From Bacteroidia bacterium (GTDB taxonomy: Bacteria; Bacteroidota; Bacteroidia; J057), in assembly GCA_041391665.1 (NCBI GenBank), contig JAWKNO010000002.1, positions 930,001-994,000 on the forward strand: 64,000 nucleotides of DNA. The letters run 5' to 3'. The notes under the pieces were generated by a model. The model was not told the origin of the DNA and did not search any database. It saw only the letters and a program-made list of their open reading frames with translations. Position 1 is the first letter of the stretch. Every line of letters begins with the position of its first letter. Shown here piece after piece: positions 44,211 through 53,557 of this stretch. The translations under genes and the position numbers were made by a program.

Positions 44211-45782
44211 ATGTCTATGAATGCCGCTACCTCATTTCTACTTATTGTTTCGCTTTCTTTTTTTTCTGCTTGCGCCGGATTGACCGGGTCTGGTGAACAG
44301 ACCAAAATCGTTATTCTTGCAGGTAAAAAAAGCCATGGACCCGGTGAACATGAATATATCAAAAGTGCCCGTCTCATCAAAGCGATGCTGGACAAGACGG
44401 AGGGACTGAATATTCGCACCGAAATCTATTACGACGGCTGGCCCGAATATCCAAAAGCATTGGACAATGCCAGCCTGATTCTCACTATATCAGATGGCCA
44501 GGATGGAGATTTATATTCTCCTGTTCCATTTATGCTGCCCGAAAGAATGGAAATCATGAAAAAACAAATGGCCAGAGGCTGTAGTTTTGGGGTGATTCAT
44601 TTTTCTACTTTTGCCCCTGACAATCTTTCGGATGAAATATTGGATTGGGGTGGTGGATATTTTGACTGGCAGGATGATACCGGCGCAAGGAACTGGTACT
44701 CGGCAATTAAAACCCTCGACACAACTGTTACCCTTGCCTCGCCTGCGCACCCGATTTCCCGGGGCTTGCCCAATGATTTTCGCCTCAAAGATGAATATTA
44801 CTATCAGATACGCTTTCGCGACAGCGATCCCGGGCTGATACCGATCCTGAATGTACCCTCGCTGAAAAACGATTTGCCACACAGCGACCTGGTCGCCTGG
44901 GCGGTAGAACGGGAAAATGGCAGCCGGGGATTCTCGACGACTATGGGCCATTTTTTCGATAACTGGAAGAACGACCAATTCCGTAAACTGATGCTCAACG
45001 GAATTGTCTGGGCTGCAGGAGTGGAAGTGCCGGCAAATGGAATGGATGCCCCGTTTTATGAAGACCGTGAGGTTACGGAAATTTTGTATGATCGAACCGT
45101 TAAGGGGTTGATTCTCACCGGAAATGATCATCCGGCGCATGACTGGAAAGCAAAAACAAAAGTAATAAAATCACTGCTGGAGATAGAAAAATCCATTTAT
45201 ATCGACGTGTCGGAAGACATTCGTGATCTGGGGGTTTATACGCTGGAAGATTATGATTTTATTTTACTGAATTATTGCAATTGGGAAGATTCGACTGGCC
45301 TGAGTGAAAAGGCTAAAAAAGAATTTGTGAAATACCTGGAAGGCGGAGGCGGACTGATGTTGATACATTTTGCCAATGGCGCATGGAACTATTCATTGCC
45401 CGGTGCCGGAGCTTCTGACTGGCCCGAATACCGCAATATTTGTCGCAGATACTGGGATCATAATGACAGCAGTGGGCATGACCCCTTTGGCAAATTTGTG
45501 GTAGCGAAAACCCCTTCCACGCATCCCATTACATTTGAAATGAAAAATTTTTCGACGGAGGACGAACTGTACTACAACCAGCGGGGCGATGGGAAAATCA
45601 ACGTAATCCTCATGGCTACTTCTACTGTCAAAAACTCATTGGAACCCATGGCCTGGACATATAGCTATGGCGAAGGGAGAGTTTTTCAGACTGTGCTGGG
45701 GCATGCACCTGAATCTTTTAAAGAATACGAATTTCAGCGGATACTCCGGCGCGCGGCCTTATGGACTTCGGGCAAACTATAA
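44211..45782 (+). CDS. Two-domain ThuA-type lipoprotein (523 aa)
   Basis: A lipoprotein signal ends at FFSAC (Cys about 21). Two ThuA (glutamine-amidotransferase-like) domains follow, at about residues 30-270 and 300-520. Each has the typical KKSHGPGEHEY/GNDHPAHDWK start and an HFANGAW or HFSTFAP nucleophile-elbow region. ThuA proteins take part in use of trehalose and other keto-sugars, often with Gfo/Idh/MocA enzymes, which lie 9 kb downstream. The protein is in the periplasm. Activity unknown. Confidence 0.8.
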   Translation: MSMNAATSFLLIVSLSFFSACAGLTGSGEQTKIVILAGKKSHGPGEHEYIKSARLIKAMLDKTEGLNIRTEIYYDGWPEYPKALDNASLILTISDGQDGDLYSPVPFMLPERMEIMKKQMARGCSFGVIHFSTFAPDNLSDEILDWGGGYFDWQDDTGARNWYSAIKTLDTTVTLASPAHPISRGLPNDFRLKDEYYYQIRFRDSDPGLIPILNVPSLKNDLPHSDLVAWAVERENGSRGFSTTMGHFFDNWKNDQFRKLMLNGIVWAAGVEVPANGMDAPFYEDREVTEILYDRTVKGLILTGNDHPAHDWKAKTKVIKSLLEIEKSIYIDVSEDIRDLGVYTLEDYDFILLNYCNWEDSTGLSEKAKKEFVKYLEGGGGLMLIHFANGAWNYSLPGAGASDWPEYRNICRRYWDHNDSSGHDPFGKFVVAKTPSTHPITFEMKNFSTEDELYYNQRGDGKINVILMATSTVKNSLEPMAWTYSYGEGRVFQTVLGHAPESFKEYEFQRILRRAALWTSGKL

Positions 45783-45795
45783 AATATATCCTAAT

Positions 45796-46626
45796 ATGAA
45801 CCTCGACGCACACCAGCACTTCTGGAAATATGACGCTAAAGATTATGGATGGATTGGCGATTCCATGAAGGTTATTAAACGCGATTTTTATCCTGACGAA
45901 CTTGCCAAAGAGCAGCAAAACGCTGGTTTTGAAGGAGCCATCTCTGTACAGGCCCGGCAAACGCTTGCCGAAAATGATTTTCTGCTTGGACTTGCTGAGC
46001 ATTACGACTGGATCAAAGGGGTTGTGGGTTGGGTGGATCTTTGCAGTGATCAGGCCGAAGACCAATTGGAACTATTTGCTTCCCATCCTAAAGCTGTGGG
46101 GGTAAGACATGTTGTTCACGATGAGCCCGACGATGATTTTATGCTCAGAGAAGATTTTCGCAGGGGAATAGGTCTGCTGAAAAAGTATCATATGACCTAT
46201 GATTTGCTGCTTTTTCCGAAACACCTGTCCCGTGCCATTTCCCTGGTTAATGAATTCCCGGAACAACCCTTTGTCCTCGATCATATTGCCAAACCTCATA
46301 TCAAAGCCCAGCGCTTCAGCCCATGGACTGAAGATATCCGGCAGCTTGCCGCCTTTCCCAATGTTTATTGCAAGCTCTCTGGAATGGTGACGGAAACCCA
46401 GTGGCAAAAATGGACAAATGCAGATTTTACCCCTTATCTGGATGTTGTGTGGAACGCATTTGGTGAAGATCGGCTGATGATCGGCAGTGACTGGCCTGTG
46501 TGCAAACTGTCGGGTGAATATGCCGAAACGATGGGCATTGTCCGTACTTATGTTTCCCAATTTCAGGAAGAAACTCAACGAAAAATCCTCGGAGAAAATG
46601 CTGCGAAATTTTACCTGCGGAAATAG
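45796..46626 (+). CDS. Amidohydrolase, L-fuconolactonase/PDC-lactonase-like (276 aa)
   Basis: The ATG at 45796 gives MNLDAHQHFW, the family's N-terminal metal motif; longer frames lie inside the ThuA gene. Other motifs are VRHVVHDE, FVLDHIAKP and MIGSDWPVC with the last Asp. Members hydrolyse sugar lactones. The gene follows ThuA by 13 bases and so may process a lactone made by a sugar oxidation. The substrate is not proven. Confidence 0.8.
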   Translation: MNLDAHQHFWKYDAKDYGWIGDSMKVIKRDFYPDELAKEQQNAGFEGAISVQARQTLAENDFLLGLAEHYDWIKGVVGWVDLCSDQAEDQLELFASHPKAVGVRHVVHDEPDDDFMLREDFRRGIGLLKKYHMTYDLLLFPKHLSRAISLVNEFPEQPFVLDHIAKPHIKAQRFSPWTEDIRQLAAFPNVYCKLSGMVTETQWQKWTNADFTPYLDVVWNAFGEDRLMIGSDWPVCKLSGEYAETMGIVRTYVSQFQEETQRKILGENAAKFYLRK

Positions 46627-47380
46627 ATTTTTCCGTGTTTTGTCCGGTTTGATTGTAGTATCTGTTTTTCTGTTTTCAGTTCAAAACGGTAACGCACAGG
46701 GTACTACAGACCATGCCTCAGACATCCTCGCTTTTTCACGCGGTGAAATGGCGAAACTAATTACAGCTCAAAGTGGTGATATGACCAGCCTGCTTCATGG
46801 AAGAAGGTTTCAGGCCCAATATCCGTTTGTGCGAGGTACGCCTTTCTGGTTTAGCGGCGTATGGCTGTACGGTAATATACAGACGCCCAAATATGTATTC
46901 CGCAATATTCCGATTCAGTACGACGCATATAAGGATGCCCTGATTTATTTTCCCGATTCTTTCAGCCTGGATATGGTCATGTTAAACCCGATTCAAATTG
47001 TGGCTTTTGAAACTTCAGGGATGAAATTTGTTTATTTGGGAAGAGGCCCGGAAAAAGATGCTATGGATCAAATCCGGCTTTCGCCGGGTTATTTTGAATT
47101 GTATTATCAGGGGAAAACGCTTCTCCTGGCAAAAAGAACTAAAGCGCTGTTGACCACCAGCGACAACACCGAAACTTCTGGCAGATTTGCAGCGCGAACC
47201 GCCTGGTATATCGTTAGAGAAGGGGCTTTTTATGAAGTGGGTAACAACCGGGATATTTTTTCACTGTTTGCTGATCAGAAAGAGCTTGTAAAACCCTATT
47301 GGCGGGAACATCACATCCGTGACTGGACGCGAAATCCAGATCTGCTTGCTAAATTTCTTCGTTATTGCGATCAACTATGA
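46598..47380 (+). CDS. Secreted protein of unknown function (260 aa)
   Basis: The ATG at 46598 is chosen because it gives a membrane/signal segment (about residues 12-34, cleavage near GNAQ). It overlaps the amidohydrolase stop by 29 bases. The rest has mixed strands and helices with no recognised family. It ends in an ATGA overlap with the TonB-receptor gene, so it is probably made with it. Confidence 0.65.
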   Translation: MLRNFTCGNRFFRVLSGLIVVSVFLFSVQNGNAQGTTDHASDILAFSRGEMAKLITAQSGDMTSLLHGRRFQAQYPFVRGTPFWFSGVWLYGNIQTPKYVFRNIPIQYDAYKDALIYFPDSFSLDMVMLNPIQIVAFETSGMKFVYLGRGPEKDAMDQIRLSPGYFELYYQGKTLLLAKRTKALLTTSDNTETSGRFAARTAWYIVREGAFYEVGNNRDIFSLFADQKELVKPYWREHHIRDWTRNPDLLAKFLRYCDQL

Positions 47381-50154
47381 AAATCCATTTTCCCTTTTTC
47401 TTCGGTCTTTGGATCTTGCTGACGCTGAGCATGAACGCCCAGCAAAAGGACGTCATTATCCAGGATAATTTTGATGGCCAACCAATCACCCGGCTTCTTC
47501 AGACGCTTTCCCCCCGCTATGGAATCACCGTCTTCTATGTGGATGAATGGGTGGACTCGGTGGTTGTACGCCAGTCAGAGCAACCGATGAATCTGTTGGA
47601 TATCCTGCGGGCTTCGCTTAGCCAAACGTCTGTTTCATGGTTTACGGATCCGGCAGGAAGGATTATTCTCTCAAAAAACCGAATACTTTCAGACAGCCTT
47701 ACTTTTTCTATTCGTCCTCCGGAAATCCTTCGCCCTTCAAATGAAAACGAATCTTTTGTTTCATCCTTTCGTCCGGCGATTACAGCAGGAAATGATTCTG
47801 CTTCCACAACAAATAAAGCGATGATAGAAATTGGCGGAGAGTCGCCGGCAAGGTCCTCAAAAGTTACGCTTGCAGGATATGTCCGGGATGAGGAAAATGG
47901 AGAACCATTGCCCGGTGCAGTAGTAATGGTTGAATCTTTAAGAATAGGGGTAAATACGGATACTTATGGGTATTATTCTCTGACCTTACCCAAAGGAAAA
48001 CACGAGTTGATTTTTCGGAGCTATGGAAAGGAGGAGGTGAAACAACAGGTTTCCCTTTTAGGAGATGGTGCACTCAATATGCAGATGCGGGACGATATTC
48101 ATATGCTGGATGAAGTAGTGATAGAAGCAGAAAGAGCTGCCAACGTACAAGGCGCTCAAATGGGCGTAACCCGCCTCGGGATCGAAAGCCTGCAACAGAT
48201 GCCGGCATTTATGGGAGAAGTAGATATCGTCAAATCCGCCCTTCTTTTGCCGGGGGTGCAGTCTGTCGGCGAAGGTGCTTCCGGCTTTAATGTGCGGGGC
48301 GGAACTGCCAGCCAGAATCTGGTTCTGATCAATCAGGCTCCGGTTTTTAACACCTCTCATTTGTTTGGTTTTTTCTCCGTGTTTAATCCTGACATTGTCA
48401 AAAGTTTTGATCTGTACAAAAGTGGCATACCCGCCCGGTTTGGTGGCCGGCTGGCTTCCGTGCTCGATATCACCATGAAAGACGGCAACAGCAAAGAATG
48501 GGTGGCAAGTGGAGGTATTAGCCCGGTTACGGCAAGGGCGACGGTGGAAGGGCCGTTGTTTAAGGGCAAAAGTTCGGTGATACTGGGCGCGCGAAGTACC
48601 TATTCCAACTGGATACTCCGCCAGTTTAATAATGCCGCCATCCGCAACAGCGAAGCTGCATTCAACGATTTTAACGGCAAGCTAAATATCGGGCTGAATG
48701 AAAAAAACCGGATGGATATTTCCGGTTATTTCAGCCGGGACTATTTTCTGTTTAATGAAGACACCACCTACAACTATCAGAATCTAAATGGAACCCTAAG
48801 CTGGAAGCATCTGTTCAACAACCGCCTGTATGCAGTCACTTCTGCGATTTTTAGTCAATATAATTATAAAATAGACATTTCGGAGTCCCCTGAAACATCG
48901 TTTCAGGTTGGGTATCAGATTCGTTATCAGGAGGGTAAAACCGATTTTACCTTTATTCCCGGCCCCAAACATCAGATAAGGATGGGCGTAAATGCGATTC
49001 GCTATGATCTTTCTCCGGGTAATCGGTTTGCTACAGACCCGGCCTCTCTGGTCAGCCCCCAGGCATTGGAAAATGAACAGGGAATAGAAAGTGGCATTTA
49101 CCTGAGTGATGAATTTGATGTTGGCAGCAGGTGGAAAATCTATGCCGGACTTCGCTATTCGTGGTATGGAATGCTGGGGCCGCAAACCATTTATAATTAT
49201 CTGTCTGGCGCTTCCCGAAAAGTTGGAAATCTCACAGATAGCACCATGTTTTCTTCAGGTAGTTTGGTTCAATCGTATGGTGGCCCTGAATTCAGACTTA
49301 CTTCACGGTTTAACCTGGATGAAAAAAGCTCAATTAAACTGGGTTATAACCGTATGCGACAGTATTTGCATATGTTGTCCAATACGACTTCGATTTCTCC
49401 TTCCGACACATGGAAACTGAGCGACCCATATATCCGACCACAGGTAGGCGATCAGCTTTCATTGGGTTATTACCGCAATTTCAGGCAGAATTCCATCGAA
49501 ACGTCAGTAGAGATTTATGTAAAATCAATTGCCAATATGCTCGAATTTAAAAGCGGCGCGCAATTGTTGCTCAATCAATATGTGGAAACAGCCGTGGTGA
49601 GTGGCCTTGGCAAGGCATATGGTGCAGAGTTTCTGATACGAAAAGACCGGGGAAAACTCAATGGCTGGGTAAGTTATACCTATGCGCGCACCTTGATTCG
49701 GGTGAAAGGAAATTATCCTGATGAGATCATTAACAGAGGTCAGTATTATCCGGCAACGGTTGATAAGCCACACGATTTTTCGCTGGTGGCAAACTATCGT
49801 TTTTCCAGACGGTTTAATTTTTCAAGCAATTTTGCCTGGAATACCGGGAGGCCGATTACCTATCCGGTTGCTTTATATCAGTTTGGAAATGGTACGCGTC
49901 TCAGTTATTCCCAAAGGAATCAGTTTCGTGTGCCTGACTACTTCCGATGGGATGTTTCAATGAATCTGGAAGGCAACCATAAAGTGGAAAAATTTGTACA
50001 TAACTCGCTCTCTCTGGCCGTGTACAATGTGTTGGGCCGGAGAAATGTGTACTCTATTTACTTCGTAACGGAAACGAAAGGTGTACAGGGATATAAATTG
50101 TCAATCTTTGGAAGACCTATTTTTACTGCAACCTACAACTTCACCATAAAATGA
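47377..50154 (+). CDS. TonB-dependent receptor with STN and carboxypeptidase-like domains (925 aa)
   Basis: A signal peptide leads to a secretin/TonB short N-terminal (STN) domain (about 25-105). A carboxypeptidase-regulatory-like domain follows (about 165-240, GYVRDEENGEPLPGAVV). Then come the plug (about 260-380, with VRGGTASQN) and the barrel ending YNFTIK. The STN domain suggests signal transfer to an anti-sigma/sigma system as in FecA-type receptors, though none is seen here. It imports a substrate across the outer membrane. The ATG at 47377 overlaps the previous stop. Confidence 0.88.
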   Translation: MKIHFPFFFGLWILLTLSMNAQQKDVIIQDNFDGQPITRLLQTLSPRYGITVFYVDEWVDSVVVRQSEQPMNLLDILRASLSQTSVSWFTDPAGRIILSKNRILSDSLTFSIRPPEILRPSNENESFVSSFRPAITAGNDSASTTNKAMIEIGGESPARSSKVTLAGYVRDEENGEPLPGAVVMVESLRIGVNTDTYGYYSLTLPKGKHELIFRSYGKEEVKQQVSLLGDGALNMQMRDDIHMLDEVVIEAERAANVQGAQMGVTRLGIESLQQMPAFMGEVDIVKSALLLPGVQSVGEGASGFNVRGGTASQNLVLINQAPVFNTSHLFGFFSVFNPDIVKSFDLYKSGIPARFGGRLASVLDITMKDGNSKEWVASGGISPVTARATVEGPLFKGKSSVILGARSTYSNWILRQFNNAAIRNSEAAFNDFNGKLNIGLNEKNRMDISGYFSRDYFLFNEDTTYNYQNLNGTLSWKHLFNNRLYAVTSAIFSQYNYKIDISESPETSFQVGYQIRYQEGKTDFTFIPGPKHQIRMGVNAIRYDLSPGNRFATDPASLVSPQALENEQGIESGIYLSDEFDVGSRWKIYAGLRYSWYGMLGPQTIYNYLSGASRKVGNLTDSTMFSSGSLVQSYGGPEFRLTSRFNLDEKSSIKLGYNRMRQYLHMLSNTTSISPSDTWKLSDPYIRPQVGDQLSLGYYRNFRQNSIETSVEIYVKSIANMLEFKSGAQLLLNQYVETAVVSGLGKAYGAEFLIRKDRGKLNGWVSYTYARTLIRVKGNYPDEIINRGQYYPATVDKPHDFSLVANYRFSRRFNFSSNFAWNTGRPITYPVALYQFGNGTRLSYSQRNQFRVPDYFRWDVSMNLEGNHKVEKFVHNSLSLAVYNVLGRRNVYSIYFVTETKGVQGYKLSIFGRPIFTATYNFTIK

Positions 50155-51320
50155 GCAGACCATTTATCTATATGCTGTTGGGGTTGAACCTATGGCTTTC
50201 AGCTTGTGTGGAGCCTTTCAATCCCGATATCAAAAACTACGAAAATGCGCTGGTGGTAGAAGGCCATATGCTGGAGGGGAAAAATCCTGCAAGGGTAATC
50301 CTCAGCCGTACTTTTGCCTTCGACGAGGACAAACCAGAGTATATCAGCGGGGCCATTGTATATATTCGTGATGACAAGGGGAAAGAACATCGTTTGGTCG
50401 CCAAAGGGAATGGCGTGTATGAATCAGACACAACCGTAGTCAGAGGGGAACCCGGGCGGAGTTATCAGCTTGTCATTGAAACCGCCGATGGCAAATCCTA
50501 TGAATCTACCTGGCAATTCATGAAAAAAGGAGCAGCGATTGAATCGATAAACCCGCGATTTGAGACGTATGTTACCGGATTTGATACGCTCATGGGTATG
50601 CAGCTTTATCTCAATACTTCTTCCTCTGACCAAAACAGCAGATTTTACCGGTGGGAATTTGAAGAAACCTGGATGTTTCGTGTGCCATATCCTGCACGGG
50701 GATACTGGGATATTGCCAACAAACAACCTGTATTTGTAGAGCCAGACTCTATTCGGCGTACCTGCTACAAAAGTGAAAAATCTGTAGATATCATTTTGAA
50801 TACCACCGAAGGGCTTGCGGAGGATAAAATTGTGGATTACCCGTTTCTGTATATTTCCACGGAAACGGATCGGCTTACCCTCAAATACAGTATTCTGCTG
50901 AAGCAATATACCCTGAGCGAAGAGGCTTATGACTACTGGCGTGTGACCAAAGAAATCAATCAGGAATTAGGGACATTATTTGACCCAATCCCCACAGATA
51001 TTACCGGCAATATTCAAAATGTCGATGACCCGGACGAGCCGGTGATCGGGTATTTTAGCGCAGATGGCTTTTCCCAAAAGCGGATTTTTATTGACAGACT
51101 TGATGTTCCCCCGGTATTGATTCCGACAGGACTGGAAAATTGCCCTTATATATTCTTTTCGAATATCGATGATATGCAAAGATATGTCCTCGCCGGAAAT
51201 GCCTGGGTAGGAGCAGTCGCAGATTTTGCCGGTAATATTCTTGGTTACACAGGCAGTACCAAAAAATGTTCTGATTGCACCGTGCAAGGTGATCTGAAAA
51301 AACCAGCCTTCTGGCCATAA
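50151..51320 (+). CDS. DUF4249 lipoprotein (389 aa)
   Basis: A lipoprotein signal ends at WLSAC (Cys about 19). The sequence EPFNPDIKNYENALVVEGH is characteristic of DUF4249 proteins, which usually sit beside TonB-dependent receptors and may bind their substrate at the surface. It overlaps the receptor stop by four bases. Confidence 0.85.
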   Translation: MSRPFIYMLLGLNLWLSACVEPFNPDIKNYENALVVEGHMLEGKNPARVILSRTFAFDEDKPEYISGAIVYIRDDKGKEHRLVAKGNGVYESDTTVVRGEPGRSYQLVIETADGKSYESTWQFMKKGAAIESINPRFETYVTGFDTLMGMQLYLNTSSSDQNSRFYRWEFEETWMFRVPYPARGYWDIANKQPVFVEPDSIRRTCYKSEKSVDIILNTTEGLAEDKIVDYPFLYISTETDRLTLKYSILLKQYTLSEEAYDYWRVTKEINQELGTLFDPIPTDITGNIQNVDDPDEPVIGYFSADGFSQKRIFIDRLDVPPVLIPTGLENCPYIFFSNIDDMQRYVLAGNAWVGAVADFAGNILGYTGSTKKCSDCTVQGDLKKPAFWP

Positions 51321-51331
51321 AGACCAAGAAA

Positions 51332-53557
51332 ATGCGGATAAAATACTTGATTTCTGCCATATGTTTTGCCTGGATGATACCCATGGTTTTCTCTCAGCCT
51401 TTTGTTCAGGAAAGGGTGGTTATTCACTATGATCGGGATCTGTACCTTTCCGGAGAAAAAATCTGGATGAAACTGTATGTTACGGATGCCGCATTTAACC
51501 GGCTTTCGACTTTTAGTAAAGTTGTGTATGTCGAACTCTGGAGTCCTGAAGGTAATCCCGTAACCCAACTGCGTGTTCCTGTGGTTCATGGAATGGGCCA
51601 GGTATGCCTTCCCGTTGAATCCGGGCTTTCTACAGGTTATTATCAAATCAGAGCCTATACCCGCTGGATGACCAATGGGTCTGCTGAAAATTTTTTTCTC
51701 GCAACCGTAGCGGTTGTCAACCCGGCAGAGGAAATACCGGTTTTTGATGAGCTGCCTGAAAACCTGTCTGATAAACTAATTATTGCCTTATTTCCTGAAG
51801 GAGGAAACCTCGTCGCGGGACTGGAAAGTCGGGTAGGGGTAGCTGTAAAAGATAAATGGGGGAGAGGGGTAGAGACTTCTGGCTGGATCAGTGATTCTTC
51901 CGGGACGCGGTTAAGTGAGTTTTTTACAGACGATCGCGGGTTGGGTGTTTTTTCGATAACTGTTGAACCTAATCGCGACCTCAAGGTATTTGTCAGAAAA
52001 AAAGACGGGAACCCGCAGCAGGTTTTTTTGCCTGATGTTCAGGAAGTTGGTGTAAGCCTGATGGCAGAACAAAAGCCCAACGGGGATATTTCAGTTGCCA
52101 TCAGGAGCACACTTTCCGATGAAGAAATGTTGACCGTACATATGGAAAGGGGTGGGGTCGAATTGGCTCCTGTTACGGTAAAGTTATCGGGTGGTGAAAC
52201 CCGGATATCTGTTCCTTCCGGTTTTTTTCCGGAGGGTGTACTTGAGATTTTTATCAAAGACCGGAATGCGCGCATACTTGCACGCAGAAATATCTGGATA
52301 ACTGACCTTAAACCCCTGATGGTGAATATACAGCTCTCTTCTGAAGCGGTATCGGTGGGTACGCGGATAGTTGCTGATATTCAGACTGTTGATATAAACG
52401 GTAACCCCCGGCCTGCCAACCTCTCGCTTAGTGTTGCAAAAAAAGCGCCGTTGCCTTTTGGTTTTGCAGAAAGAAATAAATTGGTCAATGATCTGGATAT
52501 GCTTTGCCGGCCGTTGGCACCGCTTGCTTCAGAAAAAAAACCGTCAGTTATCCCTGAGTTGTATGGCATGACGCTCAGTGGCTCAGTTTCAGAAACCCCG
52601 CATACTTCCGGTGCCCGGATTTTTCTTGCAGTTCCCGGAAAAATCCCTTACGTCAGAGTTGCCAAACCCAATACAGCCGGGCGGTTTTATTTTCAGTTGG
52701 AAGACCTGTACGGCGTCAAAGAAGTCGTTGTCTTTGGGGTTGATAGCGCCAGAAATCCGCTTAAAGTTGTGTTGGATCCGGCGATTGCTGCGGGTACTCC
52801 CCCTCCTGTTTCTCCCACTCTTTCCTTTTCCCGGGCTGAAGCCAGGCAGTTACAGGAAATTTTTCTCAATCAACAGATTCAGTCGGCTTATGGAGATATC
52901 ATCAGCTTAAGTGAGCCTATGCCCGTACCTGAAATGCAGCCATTTTTTGGTCAGGCAGAGCGCAAGTATCATTTGGATGATTATACCCGGTTTTCGATAG
53001 AAGAAACATTTATCGAAATCGTATATCAGGTACATGTACTTCACCGTCAGAATCAAACATTGCTTCGCATCTATGACCAGTATCAGGATGCCATGCTGGA
53101 AGAAGATCCCTTGATGTTGGTAGACGGAATCCCCTTTCTTCAGGCAGAAAACCTGCTCGGGGTCAACACCCGGCAAATCGAAGACATCGAGGTATTGAGT
53201 ACGCTGTATTATGCAGATGGGGATTTTTTTCATGGAGCGGTTCATCTGATCACCTACGATGGTAACGGCGAAGCCGTGAAATTGCCGGACAGCTATCTGA
53301 GACAGAACTATTCTTTATATACTGCGCCCGAAATTTTTTCTCCTGTTATTAAGAAAGAGAATACCTCTGCCCATATACCTGATTTTAGAAACCTGCTGCA
53401 TTGGGAGCCGGATATACGTACCGGCGAAGACGGAAAGGCACGGATAGAATTTTACACCTCAGATGCCACCGGAAAATATGAAGTCAGGGTTTTGGCCCTG
53501 ACTTCGGATGGTTTAAGCGAAACAGTTGTCACGCAACTGGAGGTCGTAAATCCTTAG
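51332..53557 (+). CDS. MG2-domain protein with TonB-plug-like segment (741 aa)
   Basis: A signal peptide (cleavage near VFSQ, residue 22) is followed by an MG2-type macroglobulin domain (residues 25-130, HYDRDLYLSGEKIWMKLYV) and further beta domains. Near residues 590-640 is a stretch like a TonB plug (DPLMLVDGIPF, TRQIEDIEVLS) but no barrel follows. The end (ARIEFYTSDATGKYEVRVLALT) resembles a macroglobulin domain. It lies 11 bases after the DUF4249 gene and ends overlapping the convergent Gfo/Idh gene by four bases. It probably works with the receptor pair. Confidence 0.75.
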   Translation: MRIKYLISAICFAWMIPMVFSQPFVQERVVIHYDRDLYLSGEKIWMKLYVTDAAFNRLSTFSKVVYVELWSPEGNPVTQLRVPVVHGMGQVCLPVESGLSTGYYQIRAYTRWMTNGSAENFFLATVAVVNPAEEIPVFDELPENLSDKLIIALFPEGGNLVAGLESRVGVAVKDKWGRGVETSGWISDSSGTRLSEFFTDDRGLGVFSITVEPNRDLKVFVRKKDGNPQQVFLPDVQEVGVSLMAEQKPNGDISVAIRSTLSDEEMLTVHMERGGVELAPVTVKLSGGETRISVPSGFFPEGVLEIFIKDRNARILARRNIWITDLKPLMVNIQLSSEAVSVGTRIVADIQTVDINGNPRPANLSLSVAKKAPLPFGFAERNKLVNDLDMLCRPLAPLASEKKPSVIPELYGMTLSGSVSETPHTSGARIFLAVPGKIPYVRVAKPNTAGRFYFQLEDLYGVKEVVVFGVDSARNPLKVVLDPAIAAGTPPPVSPTLSFSRAEARQLQEIFLNQQIQSAYGDIISLSEPMPVPEMQPFFGQAERKYHLDDYTRFSIEETFIEIVYQVHVLHRQNQTLLRIYDQYQDAMLEEDPLMLVDGIPFLQAENLLGVNTRQIEDIEVLSTLYYADGDFFHGAVHLITYDGNGEAVKLPDSYLRQNYSLYTAPEIFSPVIKKENTSAHIPDFRNLLHWEPDIRTGEDGKARIEFYTSDATGKYEVRVLALTSDGLSETVVTQLEVVNP

